Shown here in pieces: positions 28,725-36,020 of a DNA stretch of 46,715 nucleotides. The DNA lies in contig PFHB01000059.1 of assembly GCA_002783585.1 (NCBI GenBank), positions 1 to 46,715 on the forward strand, given 5' to 3'. The notes below the pieces were generated by a model. It was not told where the DNA came from. It searched no databases and saw only the letters and a list, made by a program, of their open reading frames with translations. This DNA is from Candidatus Omnitrophica bacterium CG_4_8_14_3_um_filter_43_15 (GTDB lineage: Bacteria > Omnitrophota > Gorgyraeia > Taenaricolales > Taenaricolaceae). How positions within the stretch are numbered: the stretch's first letter is position 1; every line of letters begins with the position of its first letter. The translations under genes and the position numbers were made by a program.

Positions 28725-29324
28725 TTATTTAAAAATATGCCCTGTTTCTTCGGACCAAAATAATAAATCAAGCTCTACCATAGGAATGCCTATATCTTTG
28801 GAAAACCTGCGCATTTTATCTTCAATTATAAGGTATTGTTTGGCTGAAATGCTTTCAGGTATCCTTTTTATTACACCACACCTGCTGAGATTTGTCAATA
28901 CATGTCTATCTATTATAGCCAAGTCACTTCCAAGGCCTATGTTTCTTAAAAAATGACTGGCCTCTTTAAGCCCCAGGCCCTTGATATTTTTAACAAGCCA
29001 TTTGCGGTTCAATTCAGGCCTGTCAAAAAATATTTTCCTGGCCCGGACTATATATTTCGCCTTGTTATTATGAAAACGTACCAAACCTTTAAGATATCTA
29101 GCTATATCCTCAGGCACGGCATTATACAACGCTTTTGCCTTAACAAGCTGTTGTATCGCCTTATCGCAATTAACTGCCTTTGATTGCGGGGTGCATATAC
29201 AAAAACACAATTCCTTAAACAACCTCTTGTTACCAAGTTTGCGGACGCGGTTAAACTGCGCCAGGCGTTGTTTTATTTCTTTTTTTCTTTTTTTATATGC
29301 CGACAATAAATCTTTACGATTCAT
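28725..29324 (-). CDS. N-glycosylase/DNA lyase of the Ogg2 type
   Basis: 199 residues, helix-hairpin-helix GPD fold. Removes 8-oxoguanine and cuts the abasic site. The hairpin and catalytic Lys lie in IKGLGLKEASHFLRNIG near 115, and the catalytic Asp in LAIIDRHVLTNL near 138. Short length and lack of an extra N-terminal domain match the Ogg2 family common in archaea and anaerobic bacteria. Overlaps the phosphatase gene upstream by 4 nt and ends 22 nt before glnA(alpha). Confidence 0.88.
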   Translation of the reverse strand: MNRKDLLSAYKKRKKEIKQRLAQFNRVRKLGNKRLFKELCFCICTPQSKAVNCDKAIQQLVKAKALYNAVPEDIARYLKGLVRFHNNKAKYIVRARKIFFDRPELNRKWLVKNIKGLGLKEASHFLRNIGLGSDLAIIDRHVLTNLSRCGVIKRIPESISAKQYLIIEDKMRRFSKDIGIPMVELDLLFWSEETGHIFK

Positions 29325-29731
29325 TCTAAAGCATCCTTCAGGTAAACAGCTACCATCCTGCCTGTCCTGTGCACGCCGTTATGGCAATGGATAAAAACAG
29401 GCCTGTTTTTTGGGTCTTTGGTTATTTTTAAAAACATTTCAACCTGTTTTTGTTCAGGCAGGCCATAAATAGGGTTTAACGGAATATTAATATATCTTAT
29501 CGCTAACTTCTCAGCAAGCCGTTTTTCCTTCAGTACAGAGGCCTTCCCGGTTCTAAGGTCTATTATGGCTTTGATACCTTTGTCTTTAAGATGCTGCATG
29601 CCCTTTTCACCTGGTGCGGCCCCGCGATAAATGCCGCTGTCAACCTTATAAAATTTAGCTATTGGGCAGTTATCGGCAAAAGATACTGCCGCTATGCTTA
29701 AGACGACTAAAAATACAAAAACCTTTTTCAT
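29321..29731 (-). CDS. Exported tyrosine/dual-specificity phosphatase
   Basis: 136 residues. Signal peptide MKKVFVFLVVLSIAAVSFAD followed by a compact phosphatase domain with P-loop HCHNGVHRTGR near 115 (HCx5R) and the general-acid region near IPLNPIYG. Should act in the periplasm. Overlaps AmrA upstream and Ogg downstream by 4 nt each (ATGA). Substrate unknown; exopolysaccharide control or phosphosugar/inositol phosphate removal are possible but unproven. Confidence 0.85.
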   Translation of the reverse strand: MKKVFVFLVVLSIAAVSFADNCPIAKFYKVDSGIYRGAAPGEKGMQHLKDKGIKAIIDLRTGKASVLKEKRLAEKLAIRYINIPLNPIYGLPEQKQVEMFLKITKDPKNRPVFIHCHNGVHRTGRMVAVYLKDALE

Positions 29732-30282
29732 TTTGATTGTTTTTCCGAAAATACATCGGCAGTAAACACATGTATTTCGCAGGATTTATCTTTCCATGCA
29801 TCTTTGGCAAGCCCGGCTTTATGCGCGCACAGGTTTGATAAAAATTCTTCCTTATTCCAACCGGTTTCTGTTGCAACCTGCGGCAGAAACAGGCCTGAAT
29901 TTAAGCCTTTCCTCACCAGCGCTCCATGCGTGCCAAGCCGGAATTCGCTTATATCGCTAATCTTTTTCAGCGGCGATAAAACTGATATTTCGATTTCAAT
30001 ATTTTTAAGTTCTTCTTTTTTTACCGGCGCGAACCTCGGATCAGCAACAGCGGCGGCTATTGCCATATCTATGATTGTTTCATAAAGCGCTTTTTGAGAT
30101 ATAATATTTCCTATGCACCCTCGAAGTTCGCCATTTTCATGCAAGGTCACAAACGCGCCGCAGGCCTGTATTAAATCAGCGTCTGTTTCTGTAAAATCAG
30201 GCTTCCTGCCGGTAGAAAGATACTCTTCTATTGTTTTTCTGGCAATGCCAAGCAGCCTTTTTTTCTGTTTTAAGTTTAGCAT
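29728..30282 (-). CDS. amrA: AMMECR1-family protein AmrA
   Basis: 184 residues. Signature LRGCIGN near 53, followed by AAVADPRFAPVKKEEL near 77, IEISVLSPLKKI near 97 and GLFLPQVATETGWN near 130. AMMECR1-domain proteins often occur with Memo and a radical SAM protein, but neither Memo nor the typical AmmeMemoRadiSam enzyme is seen here; the radical SAM at 33907-35145 is only a neighbour in the same directon. Biochemical role unclear. Two nt after the Omp85 stop and 4-nt overlap with the phosphatase. Confidence 0.88.
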   Translation of the reverse strand: MLNLKQKKRLLGIARKTIEEYLSTGRKPDFTETDADLIQACGAFVTLHENGELRGCIGNIISQKALYETIIDMAIAAAVADPRFAPVKKEELKNIEIEISVLSPLKKISDISEFRLGTHGALVRKGLNSGLFLPQVATETGWNKEEFLSNLCAHKAGLAKDAWKDKSCEIHVFTADVFSEKQSK

Positions 30283-30284
30283 TT

Positions 30285-31343
30285 CTAAAACCTCATGCCC
30301 AAACCTGCATGCACTCTGCCTCCGCGCTGGCGGGTATTGCCGTTTAACCCGTAACCGTAATCAAGGCGGGCCGTGCCGAAGCGCGTCACCCACCTCAAGC
30401 CCGCACCTACTCCGGACTTAGTATCGTTCAGGTTTAAATCAGCTGTCTTTTCCCATGCATTGCCCTGGTCATAAAAAAGCGCTGCTTTTATATCTTTCCA
30501 CACAGGATAACGCGCCTCAAGCGTCCAGGCCGCCATGCAGTTACCTCCTATCGGTTCGTCATCCTTATCTCTGGGGCCAAGATAGCGCGGCATATAACCG
30601 CGCACTGTTGTGGTGCCGCCAGCGTAAAACCTTTCAAAAAAAGGAATCTCATCATCTCCGGCAAACCTGTTCATAAATCCGGCCTGCTGAATAAAAGCGA
30701 ACGTTAATCTGCTTAAAGGGTTATTTAATTCTACCGGGGTATAATAAAAAGCGTTGCCTGCGGTTAACCTTAAAAAATTAAAGTCACTGCCAAGCGCCTG
30801 CGATGAAACCTCAAAAGCCATGTCCGTCTTGCGGCCTGACGTCGGATAATCATCATTATCAACGGGCGAGTTTTCACATCTGAATAACAGCGCGCTGACG
30901 CTATTGGACCCGACGTGCTTTTTTATGCGCTCATCGGCAGCATCGCTTACATGATAAATTTCCGGCTGCGAATATTTAATCTCGGAGCTAAACCTGGTGT
31001 ATTCATCCATGTCCGTATAAACATATGCCCCGATAACGGGCGTCTCCTGCTTGTATCTTTTATCATCAAGAAATGCCGCCCCTGCTTCAATGCCGATTGT
31101 CTGTTTTTCGGATAAAAAAGGCTTTTTTTCGGCAAGGGCCTTGATGGATGTGCCAAGGTCGTTTATATCGCCTCCTATAAAAAACTTTTCGCCGGCGCCC
31201 AGGGTATTTTCGCTCTTTACGCCAAAATGCCCGCGCTCTTTGCCGAGATAATCAAGATAATCGTTAAAATCGGCATAACAATTAAGCGTAAAACTTAAAG
31301 CGAAAAGCGAAAAACTAAAACTTAAAACTAAAAACTTTTTCAT
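30285..31343 (-). CDS. Omp85-family outer-membrane barrel without POTRA domains
   Basis: 352 residues. Signal peptide to about residue 24, then a barrel-forming region with alternating aromatic strands. The Omp85 hallmark ERFYAGGTTTVRGYMPRYLG near 235 carries the conserved RGY of the channel loop; the C-terminus GLGMRF ends in Phe, as outer-membrane proteins do. No POTRA repeats precede the barrel, so it is not a full BamA or TamA and may act as a simple insertase, pore or patatin-less relative. Shows that the host has an outer membrane. Packed 3 nt after maf and 2 nt before amrA. Confidence 0.82.
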   Translation of the reverse strand: MKKFLVLSFSFSLFALSFTLNCYADFNDYLDYLGKERGHFGVKSENTLGAGEKFFIGGDINDLGTSIKALAEKKPFLSEKQTIGIEAGAAFLDDKRYKQETPVIGAYVYTDMDEYTRFSSEIKYSQPEIYHVSDAADERIKKHVGSNSVSALLFRCENSPVDNDDYPTSGRKTDMAFEVSSQALGSDFNFLRLTAGNAFYYTPVELNNPLSRLTFAFIQQAGFMNRFAGDDEIPFFERFYAGGTTTVRGYMPRYLGPRDKDDEPIGGNCMAAWTLEARYPVWKDIKAALFYDQGNAWEKTADLNLNDTKSGVGAGLRWVTRFGTARLDYGYGLNGNTRQRGGRVHAGLGMRF

Positions 31344-31346
31344 ATT

Positions 31347-31931
31347 TCACCTCATAAAATCAAATATGTCGTACTCTAATTTTTTAAATAATTCTGCGAG
31401 TTTGGCCATCGGAAGCCCGAGCACATTAAAATAAGAACCTCTTATATCGTCAAATATCAAAGACCCGGCGCCTTCTATAGAAAAACCGCCTGCTTTATCC
31501 GGCGGCCCGAGCGCGGCAAGATATTTGTCAATATCCGCGGGTATTATCTTCTTTACTTTTAAGCCGGTTTTCTCAACGCCATAAACGCATCTGCCTGATA
31601 CAACATCAATAAGAAAAAGCCCGGTGTACACAACAATATGGCGGCCGCTGAACGACTTAAGCATCTTTCGCGCATGCATGGCGGTTTTTGGCTTGCCTAT
31701 ATTTTTTCCTTTAAATAAAACTACCGTATCTGCTCCCAATACAATGCCTGATTTGAAATTCCCGGCCGCGGCGCGGGCCTTTCTTTTAGCGTTCTCAATA
31801 ACAAGCCTTGCCGCATGAAACCTGCCGTGGCTTGCCTCTTTTATTCCTGTAACAAAAATCTTATGCCTTATACGGCATGACTTGAGTATATCTGTGCGGC
31901 GCCTTGATGCAGAAGCAAGTATAAACCTCAT
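31347..31931 (-). CDS. maf: Maf-like nucleoside triphosphate pyrophosphatase
   Basis: About 194 residues from the ATG at 31931 (CGGAGAGAATTT upstream; homologues begin M-F/I-ILASASxRR). Motifs: ILASASRRRTDIL at the start, VLGADTVVLFKGKNIGKP near 65, KSFSGRHIVVYTGL near 88 and DKAGGFSIEGAGSL near 145. House-cleaning nucleotide hydrolase acting on dTTP/UTP or modified pyrimidines. Unusually basic for the family. Confidence 0.88.
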   Translation of the reverse strand: MRFILASASRRRTDILKSCRIRHKIFVTGIKEASHGRFHAARLVIENAKRKARAAAGNFKSGIVLGADTVVLFKGKNIGKPKTAMHARKMLKSFSGRHIVVYTGLFLIDVVSGRCVYGVEKTGLKVKKIIPADIDKYLAALGPPDKAGGFSIEGAGSLIFDDIRGSYFNVLGLPMAKLAELFKKLEYDIFDFMR

Positions 31932-31951
31932 AAATTCTCTCCGCTCTACCA

Positions 31952-31976
31952 AAAGACCGCCCCGGGCTCGGTCTTT
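31952..31976. repeat. Palindromic direct repeat, left flank of the transposase
   Basis: 25 bp, AAAGACCG-N9-CGGTCTTT, identical and in the same direction as the copy at 32650-32674. It overlaps the transposase stop codon. Confidence 0.9.
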
Positions 31977-32637
31977 ATAAATCTTTTAACTTTGCCAATT
32001 CTCTCTGATAATCAATTCTTTCATCAGTAAACGCCCCGTAGGAAACCGGCTCAACATCCAAAATACCCTCATAATCACAAACTTTCTCATCTTTATCTAC
32101 TTTTGATAAGTATTCATTGTATGAAGACCATAGCCATTGCTCCGGTTTATCAACCAAAAAAGCAGTTACTGGATTCAAATGCACATATCTCGTGAGATGT
32201 AACAACTGTTCGTCAGTTTCTACAAATTTATTCTGAAATCTACTTTCCCATAAAGGACCTTTTCTTTTATGTTTAATATTAAAATAATGGCTATAGCTAT
32301 TAAGAATATTTCTCATAAAAATCGATATGCCTTTTTCTTTCAACTGTTTCAAAATTAAATGAAAATGAGTAGGCATGATACAATAAGCGATTATTTGCAC
32401 CAGTTTTTCTTTTCCCTGTGAAAAAGAAATAAAACTGCTGTTGAATCCGTCTTCTTTGATTTTTTCAAGCGTTATAAATTTAGAGAACTTAAAATCTGCG
32501 CTTTCTATTTGATAGTATCTTATCATATTTTTTATCCGCAGATATTCAAGATCGTTATTGAATATCTTGAAATCTGCGATACTTCTATTAAAAATATGAT
32601 AAACAGTTCCTTCTACCAGTTTTTCTTTTCTTTCCAT
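31975..32637 (-). CDS. REP-associated tyrosine transposase (Y1/IS200-like)
   Basis: 220 residues. HUH motif in MPTHFHLILKQL near 92, catalytic Tyr in LLHLTRYVHLNPV near 150, and WSSYNEYLSK near 170, the pattern of RAYT proteins that process REP palindromes as single strands. N-terminus VYHIFNRSI typical. Flanked by two identical 25-bp palindromes, which supports a REP-type unit. Sits between the flavoprotein and maf on the same strand. More AT-rich than its neighbours, consistent with acquisition. Confidence 0.92.
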   Translation of the reverse strand: MERKEKLVEGTVYHIFNRSIADFKIFNNDLEYLRIKNMIRYYQIESADFKFSKFITLEKIKEDGFNSSFISFSQGKEKLVQIIAYCIMPTHFHLILKQLKEKGISIFMRNILNSYSHYFNIKHKRKGPLWESRFQNKFVETDEQLLHLTRYVHLNPVTAFLVDKPEQWLWSSYNEYLSKVDKDEKVCDYEGILDVEPVSYGAFTDERIDYQRELAKLKDL

Positions 32638-32649
32638 ATTCTACCCTTC

Positions 32650-32674
32650 AAAGACCGCCCCGGGCTCGGTCTTT
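32650..32674. repeat. Palindromic direct repeat, right flank of the transposase
   Basis: Same 25 bp as 31952-31976, located 12 bp upstream of the transposase ATG, so the gene may carry part of its own substrate in its leader. Confidence 0.9.
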
Positions 32675-32684
32675 GGTTTTTAGA

Positions 32685-33935
32685 TTATAGGTTTTCTCCG
32701 CATACATAGCCTGTTGAAAAAGCGGCTTGCATATTGTATCCGCCTGTCTTGGCATCAACGTCTATTACCTCGCCGGCAAAATAAACGCCCTTGATAACCC
32801 TGGATTCCATTGTCTTTGGATTAATCTGCCTGGTTGACACTCCGCCGCGCGTTATTATAGCATCTTTTATCGGGCCTGTCCTTACTATTTCAAACCTGAA
32901 ATCAAAAAGGCTTTCCATAAGCTTTTTTCTCTCATCCTTTGTTATCTGGTTGGCTTTTTTGGCAGGGTTTAAAGCGCAGTATTTCAAGAATTCAGGGACA
33001 AGCCGCGCAGGTAAAAGCTGAATGAGTATATTTTTAAGTATCTTTAAGGGTTGCTCTAAAAACTCCCTTTGCAGCCTTGCGTCAAGTTTTTTAATATCCA
33101 GGCCGGGTTTTAGATTTATGCTTACAAAAACTTGCTTGTCTTTTTGCAGCAAATCATATATCAAACCGCTTAAATCAAGTATAACGGGGCCTGACAAACC
33201 GGAATAAGTAAATATCATATCCCCCTGACGGCTATCAATGATTTTACCGCCTGTATGCACAGCGCAAGAAACATTTTCCAGAGAAAGGCCTTCGAGGTTT
33301 CTCGGCATTACGGATTTTACCACAACGCCCACAAGCCCCGGCGAGGCGGCTATAACATTATGGCCCATATTTTTTGCCATGGAAAAACCGAATCCCGTTG
33401 ATCCGGTTAACGGATAAGACAAACCCCCGGTGCATACAGCAACGCTCATCGCGTAGTATTTGCGGCCGCTTTTTGCAGCGACGCATTTTATTCCGTATTT
33501 TTCAATATAGATATCGACAACTTCCTCATCGCGCGCAATCTTGACATTATTTTTTTCAAGATGCTGCTTAAGGGCATTGAGTATATCAGCCGAGGAGTCA
33601 GATAAAGGAAATACCCTGCCTCCTCTTTCTGTTTTAAGCGGGCAGCTTGATTCCTCAAAAAACGCTATCAGGTCGTCATTAAAAAATCTTGAGAATGCGT
33701 TTCTTAAAAAAACTCCTGAAGGAGAAAACTTTTCCAGGAATTTATCAATATTACCTGAATTAGTCAGGTTGCACCTGCCCTTGCCTGAAATCAAAAGCTT
33801 CCTTGCCACAGAAGGCATTTTCTCAAGCAGGATAACCCTGCGGTTGCGCCTTGATGCGGTTATGGCAGCCATGATGCCTGCCGGGCCCGCGCCTATTATA
33901 ACTGCGTCATATAAACTTCGGGTTAAAATATCCAT
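32685..33935 (-). CDS. YhiN/HI0933-family flavoprotein
   Basis: 416 residues. N-terminal FAD-binding DAVIIGAGPAGIMAAITASR near 9, the family block LLISGKGRCNLTNS near 47, CTGGLSYPLTGSTGFGFSMAK near 168 and a C-terminal GEVIDVDAKTGGYNMQAAFSTG near 390. Members are putative reductases of unsettled substrate. Overlaps the radical SAM gene's 3' end by 29 nt. No membrane segment. Confidence 0.9.
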   Translation of the reverse strand: MDILTRSLYDAVIIGAGPAGIMAAITASRRNRRVILLEKMPSVARKLLISGKGRCNLTNSGNIDKFLEKFSPSGVFLRNAFSRFFNDDLIAFFEESSCPLKTERGGRVFPLSDSSADILNALKQHLEKNNVKIARDEEVVDIYIEKYGIKCVAAKSGRKYYAMSVAVCTGGLSYPLTGSTGFGFSMAKNMGHNVIAASPGLVGVVVKSVMPRNLEGLSLENVSCAVHTGGKIIDSRQGDMIFTYSGLSGPVILDLSGLIYDLLQKDKQVFVSINLKPGLDIKKLDARLQREFLEQPLKILKNILIQLLPARLVPEFLKYCALNPAKKANQITKDERKKLMESLFDFRFEIVRTGPIKDAIITRGGVSTRQINPKTMESRVIKGVYFAGEVIDVDAKTGGYNMQAAFSTGYVCGENL

Positions 33936-35145
33936 GCCTTAATCCCGGAAAACGTTTGTCAGTTTCTTCTATGAGCCGCTTCACCCCGATTAATTCATCC
34001 GGGGCTGTCCGTGTTATTTTCATCTTTTTAAAATAGTCAACAGGGTCGTAATTCAGATTACGCCATTGTATCATATCTATCTTCGTATCCCTGATAAAAT
34101 TATAAAGCGCGGCTGCCTCGCCCCTTAAATCAGTAAAGCCCGGCATTACAAGATAGTTTATCGAAACAAATCCGCCTGAAGACTTCATTGCGTTTACAGA
34201 CGATAAAACATCGCTGAACGTATAATTTTTCGGCTTGTAATAAATATTATAAAACCGCTCTCTTAAGCTGTTTAAGCTTACCCTAATACTGTCTAAGCCG
34301 GCAAAGCGCAGCTTTTTTATCTTTTCAGGAGAGTTGGCGTTGGTATTTAAATTTATTACGCCTTTTTGTGTTTTGGCCCTTATAAGCTTGATCGCCTCTT
34401 CAAGCACTGCGGACACCATAAGAGGCTCGCCCTCGCATCCCTGGCCGAAACTAACAACAGGATCCCTGACAGCCTTAATGTGATACAGGGCAACTTCCGC
34501 AATTTCCGACGCTGTCGGGATAAATTTTATGCGCGGCTGCACATGCGGGCATGTCTTTGAATGGCTGACGCTTATACAGCCGATGCAGCCCGAATTACAA
34601 TGAGGCGATGCCGGAAGCGGGCATTCATAACGCTGAAGGAAAAAATTTTTTGCCGCAGGGCATCCGTAAACGCAGGCGCATGACACAAGATGCCTTATAA
34701 GCCTGTTTTTAGGAAAGATCTTTCTGAACCTGCGGACATTACTGCGCAAAAGTCCGATATCCATAAGGCGCAAGTCCTGCCTTTTTTCACGATCCACCTT
34801 TACAGCCGTTGTATAAAATCCGCCTTTATACCAGCAAACCGCTGCATAAGAAAATAACGGCAGCAGTTTTGCGTCGGATTTTTCTATATAGGCAGCGTTG
34901 TATGTTACCGTATAACCGGGAGACAAAAATGCAGCCACCGGAAAAACTCCGCCCGGCACAGGCTTATTGCCAAACCCTACAGGGATCCTGTCTTGGAGCA
35001 TAAAAAGTTCACTGCCATAAGGCAATGGGATTAATTCATCTTTCCTCAACGGGTAAAAATTGCCCGCCTTCATCCCTGCCGCGGCCATTGAGCTTACATC
35101 AAATATTCTATTCTTGCTGTCTGAAACCAATAGTTTTGGCTGCAT
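33907..35145 (-). CDS. Radical SAM protein with extra N-terminal Cys cluster
   Basis: 412 residues. The first 150 are not a family I recognise. A CACVYGCPAA motif lies near 157 and the SAM-binding 4Fe-4S motif CNSGCIGC (CxxxCxxC) near 183, followed by VVSFGQGCEGEPLM near 230 (the GGE-like strand), NLNTNANSPE near 265 and IRVSLNSLRERF near 285. The C-terminal part is a normal radical SAM barrel. Substrate unknown. First gene of the 35.1-23.7 kb directon, behind a promoter that gives a very short leader. Confidence 0.85.
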   Translation of the reverse strand: MQPKLLVSDSKNRIFDVSSMAAAGMKAGNFYPLRKDELIPLPYGSELFMLQDRIPVGFGNKPVPGGVFPVAAFLSPGYTVTYNAAYIEKSDAKLLPLFSYAAVCWYKGGFYTTAVKVDREKRQDLRLMDIGLLRSNVRRFRKIFPKNRLIRHLVSCACVYGCPAAKNFFLQRYECPLPASPHCNSGCIGCISVSHSKTCPHVQPRIKFIPTASEIAEVALYHIKAVRDPVVSFGQGCEGEPLMVSAVLEEAIKLIRAKTQKGVINLNTNANSPEKIKKLRFAGLDSIRVSLNSLRERFYNIYYKPKNYTFSDVLSSVNAMKSSGGFVSINYLVMPGFTDLRGEAAALYNFIRDTKIDMIQWRNLNYDPVDYFKKMKITRTAPDELIGVKRLIEETDKRFPGLRHGYFNPKFI

Positions 35146-35157
35146 TTTTATGGTTTT

Positions 35158-35186
35158 ATTCTATCAGATTTTACTTGCATTGGCAA
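35158..35186 (-). promoter_or_regulatory. Promoter of the radical SAM gene
   Basis: -35 TTGCCA at 35186-35181, 17-bp spacer, -10 TAGAAT at 35163-35158. Expected start near 35151, only about 6 nt from the ATG at 35145. Confidence 0.6.
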
Positions 35187-35203
35187 TGCGATTATGATAG
35201 AAT
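35175..35203 (+). promoter_or_regulatory. Divergent promoter of the lipoprotein gene
   Basis: -35 TTGCAT at 35175-35180, 17-bp spacer, -10 TAGAAT at 35198-35203. The -35 abuts that of the opposite promoter. The ATG at 35211 is 7 nt past the -10, so the mRNA would be leaderless. Confidence 0.55.
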
Positions 35204-35210
35204 CCTTGTA

Positions 35211-35579
35211 ATGAAAAATTCTTGCAGGATATTTATTTTAATACCGATTCTTGCGGTATTTGTATTTACGCTAAACGGCTGCGGCGTTTCCAAAAACAAA
35301 TATGATGAACTGGTAAAAGAAAACAAAGCCACACAGGACAAGCTGGCGCTTGCCTTAAGCGAAAAAGACGCTTTTAAAGCAGAACATGACAAGATATTAA
35401 ATGAAAAAATAGCTTTAAAGACAAGTTACGACACGCTGTTCAGCGAAAAATTGGCGTTAAAGGCTGAATACGATAAGATATTACAGGAAAAAGTCGGTTT
35501 CTCTATACAGGTTGACACCCTTACTTCAGAAAAAAACAAGCTTCAGGAAGAACTGAATATGCACAAAAAGAAAAAATGA
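35211..35579 (+). CDS. Coiled-coil lipoprotein with 14-residue repeats
   Basis: 122 residues from ATG 35211. Lipoprotein signal MKNSCRIFILIPILAVFVFT with lipobox LNGC at about residues 22-25. The mature part is a coiled coil built of 14-residue (two-heptad) repeats: KDAFKAEHDKILNE, KIALKTSYDTLFSE, KLALKAEYDKILQE, KVGFSIQVDTLTSE, then KNKLQEEL and a Lys-rich end. Resembles Lpp-like envelope lipoproteins in form, not by detectable homology. No ribosome-binding site; probably leaderless. Confidence 0.8.
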   Translation: MKNSCRIFILIPILAVFVFTLNGCGVSKNKYDELVKENKATQDKLALALSEKDAFKAEHDKILNEKIALKTSYDTLFSEKLALKAEYDKILQEKVGFSIQVDTLTSEKNKLQEELNMHKKKK

Positions 35580-35603
35580 TTTTGATTTGAAAGGAGTTAC
35601 GCT

Positions 35604-36020
35604 ATGCCAAAATTTATAACACTATTTACAGTATTGATTCTTGCGGGACTTTTAGCCGCAGGCTGCGCTAAAAAAGAAAACTCTGCCGAATCTATGGAAA
35701 TGACCATCCCTATGTCAATCAGCGTTGACGGAAAATCGTCTACAAACATGGTTACCAAAGAAGGCCTGCCGGTTGAAACAAGCGCTGCGCAAATGCCGGA
35801 AAACACGCAGGAAGCAAGCTTTCTTCCCAGCAACCAGGACATACAGATGGCCCTTAAGAATGCCGGGTTTTACAAGGGCGCTATTGACGGCAAAATAGGC
35901 CCTGCCAGCAAAAAGGCCTTAACAGAATTTCAGCAGCAAAATGGCTTAACAGCTGACGGCAAGGCCGGAAAGAAAACCTGGGAAAAATTAAAGTCATATT
36001 TAAACCAGGCGCAGCAATAA
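35604..36020 (+). CDS. Lipoprotein with peptidoglycan-binding domain
   Basis: 138 residues. Signal peptide and lipobox LAAGC near residue 21, a variable linker of about 50 residues, then a PG_binding_1 domain (IQMALKNAGFYKGAIDGKIG near 78, KKALTEFQQQNGLTADGKAG near 103, TWEKLKSYL). It should tether the outer membrane or another partner to peptidoglycan. ATG at 35604 has GAAAGGAGTTACGCT upstream. Follows the coiled-coil lipoprotein by 24 nt. Confidence 0.9.
   Translation: MPKFITLFTVLILAGLLAAGCAKKENSAESMEMTIPMSISVDGKSSTNMVTKEGLPVETSAAQMPENTQEASFLPSNQDIQMALKNAGFYKGAIDGKIGPASKKALTEFQQQNGLTADGKAGKKTWEKLKSYLNQAQQ

Noticed and set aside
28703-28771. N-terminal extension of the alpha-type glutamine synthetase
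   Set aside because: It overlaps the preceding gene and lies upstream of a clear AAGGAG site; homologues start at MAKKTKADV-like sequence.
35025-35210. N-terminal extension of the coiled-coil lipoprotein
   Set aside because: It runs antisense through the radical SAM gene; the signal peptide and lipobox start at 35211.
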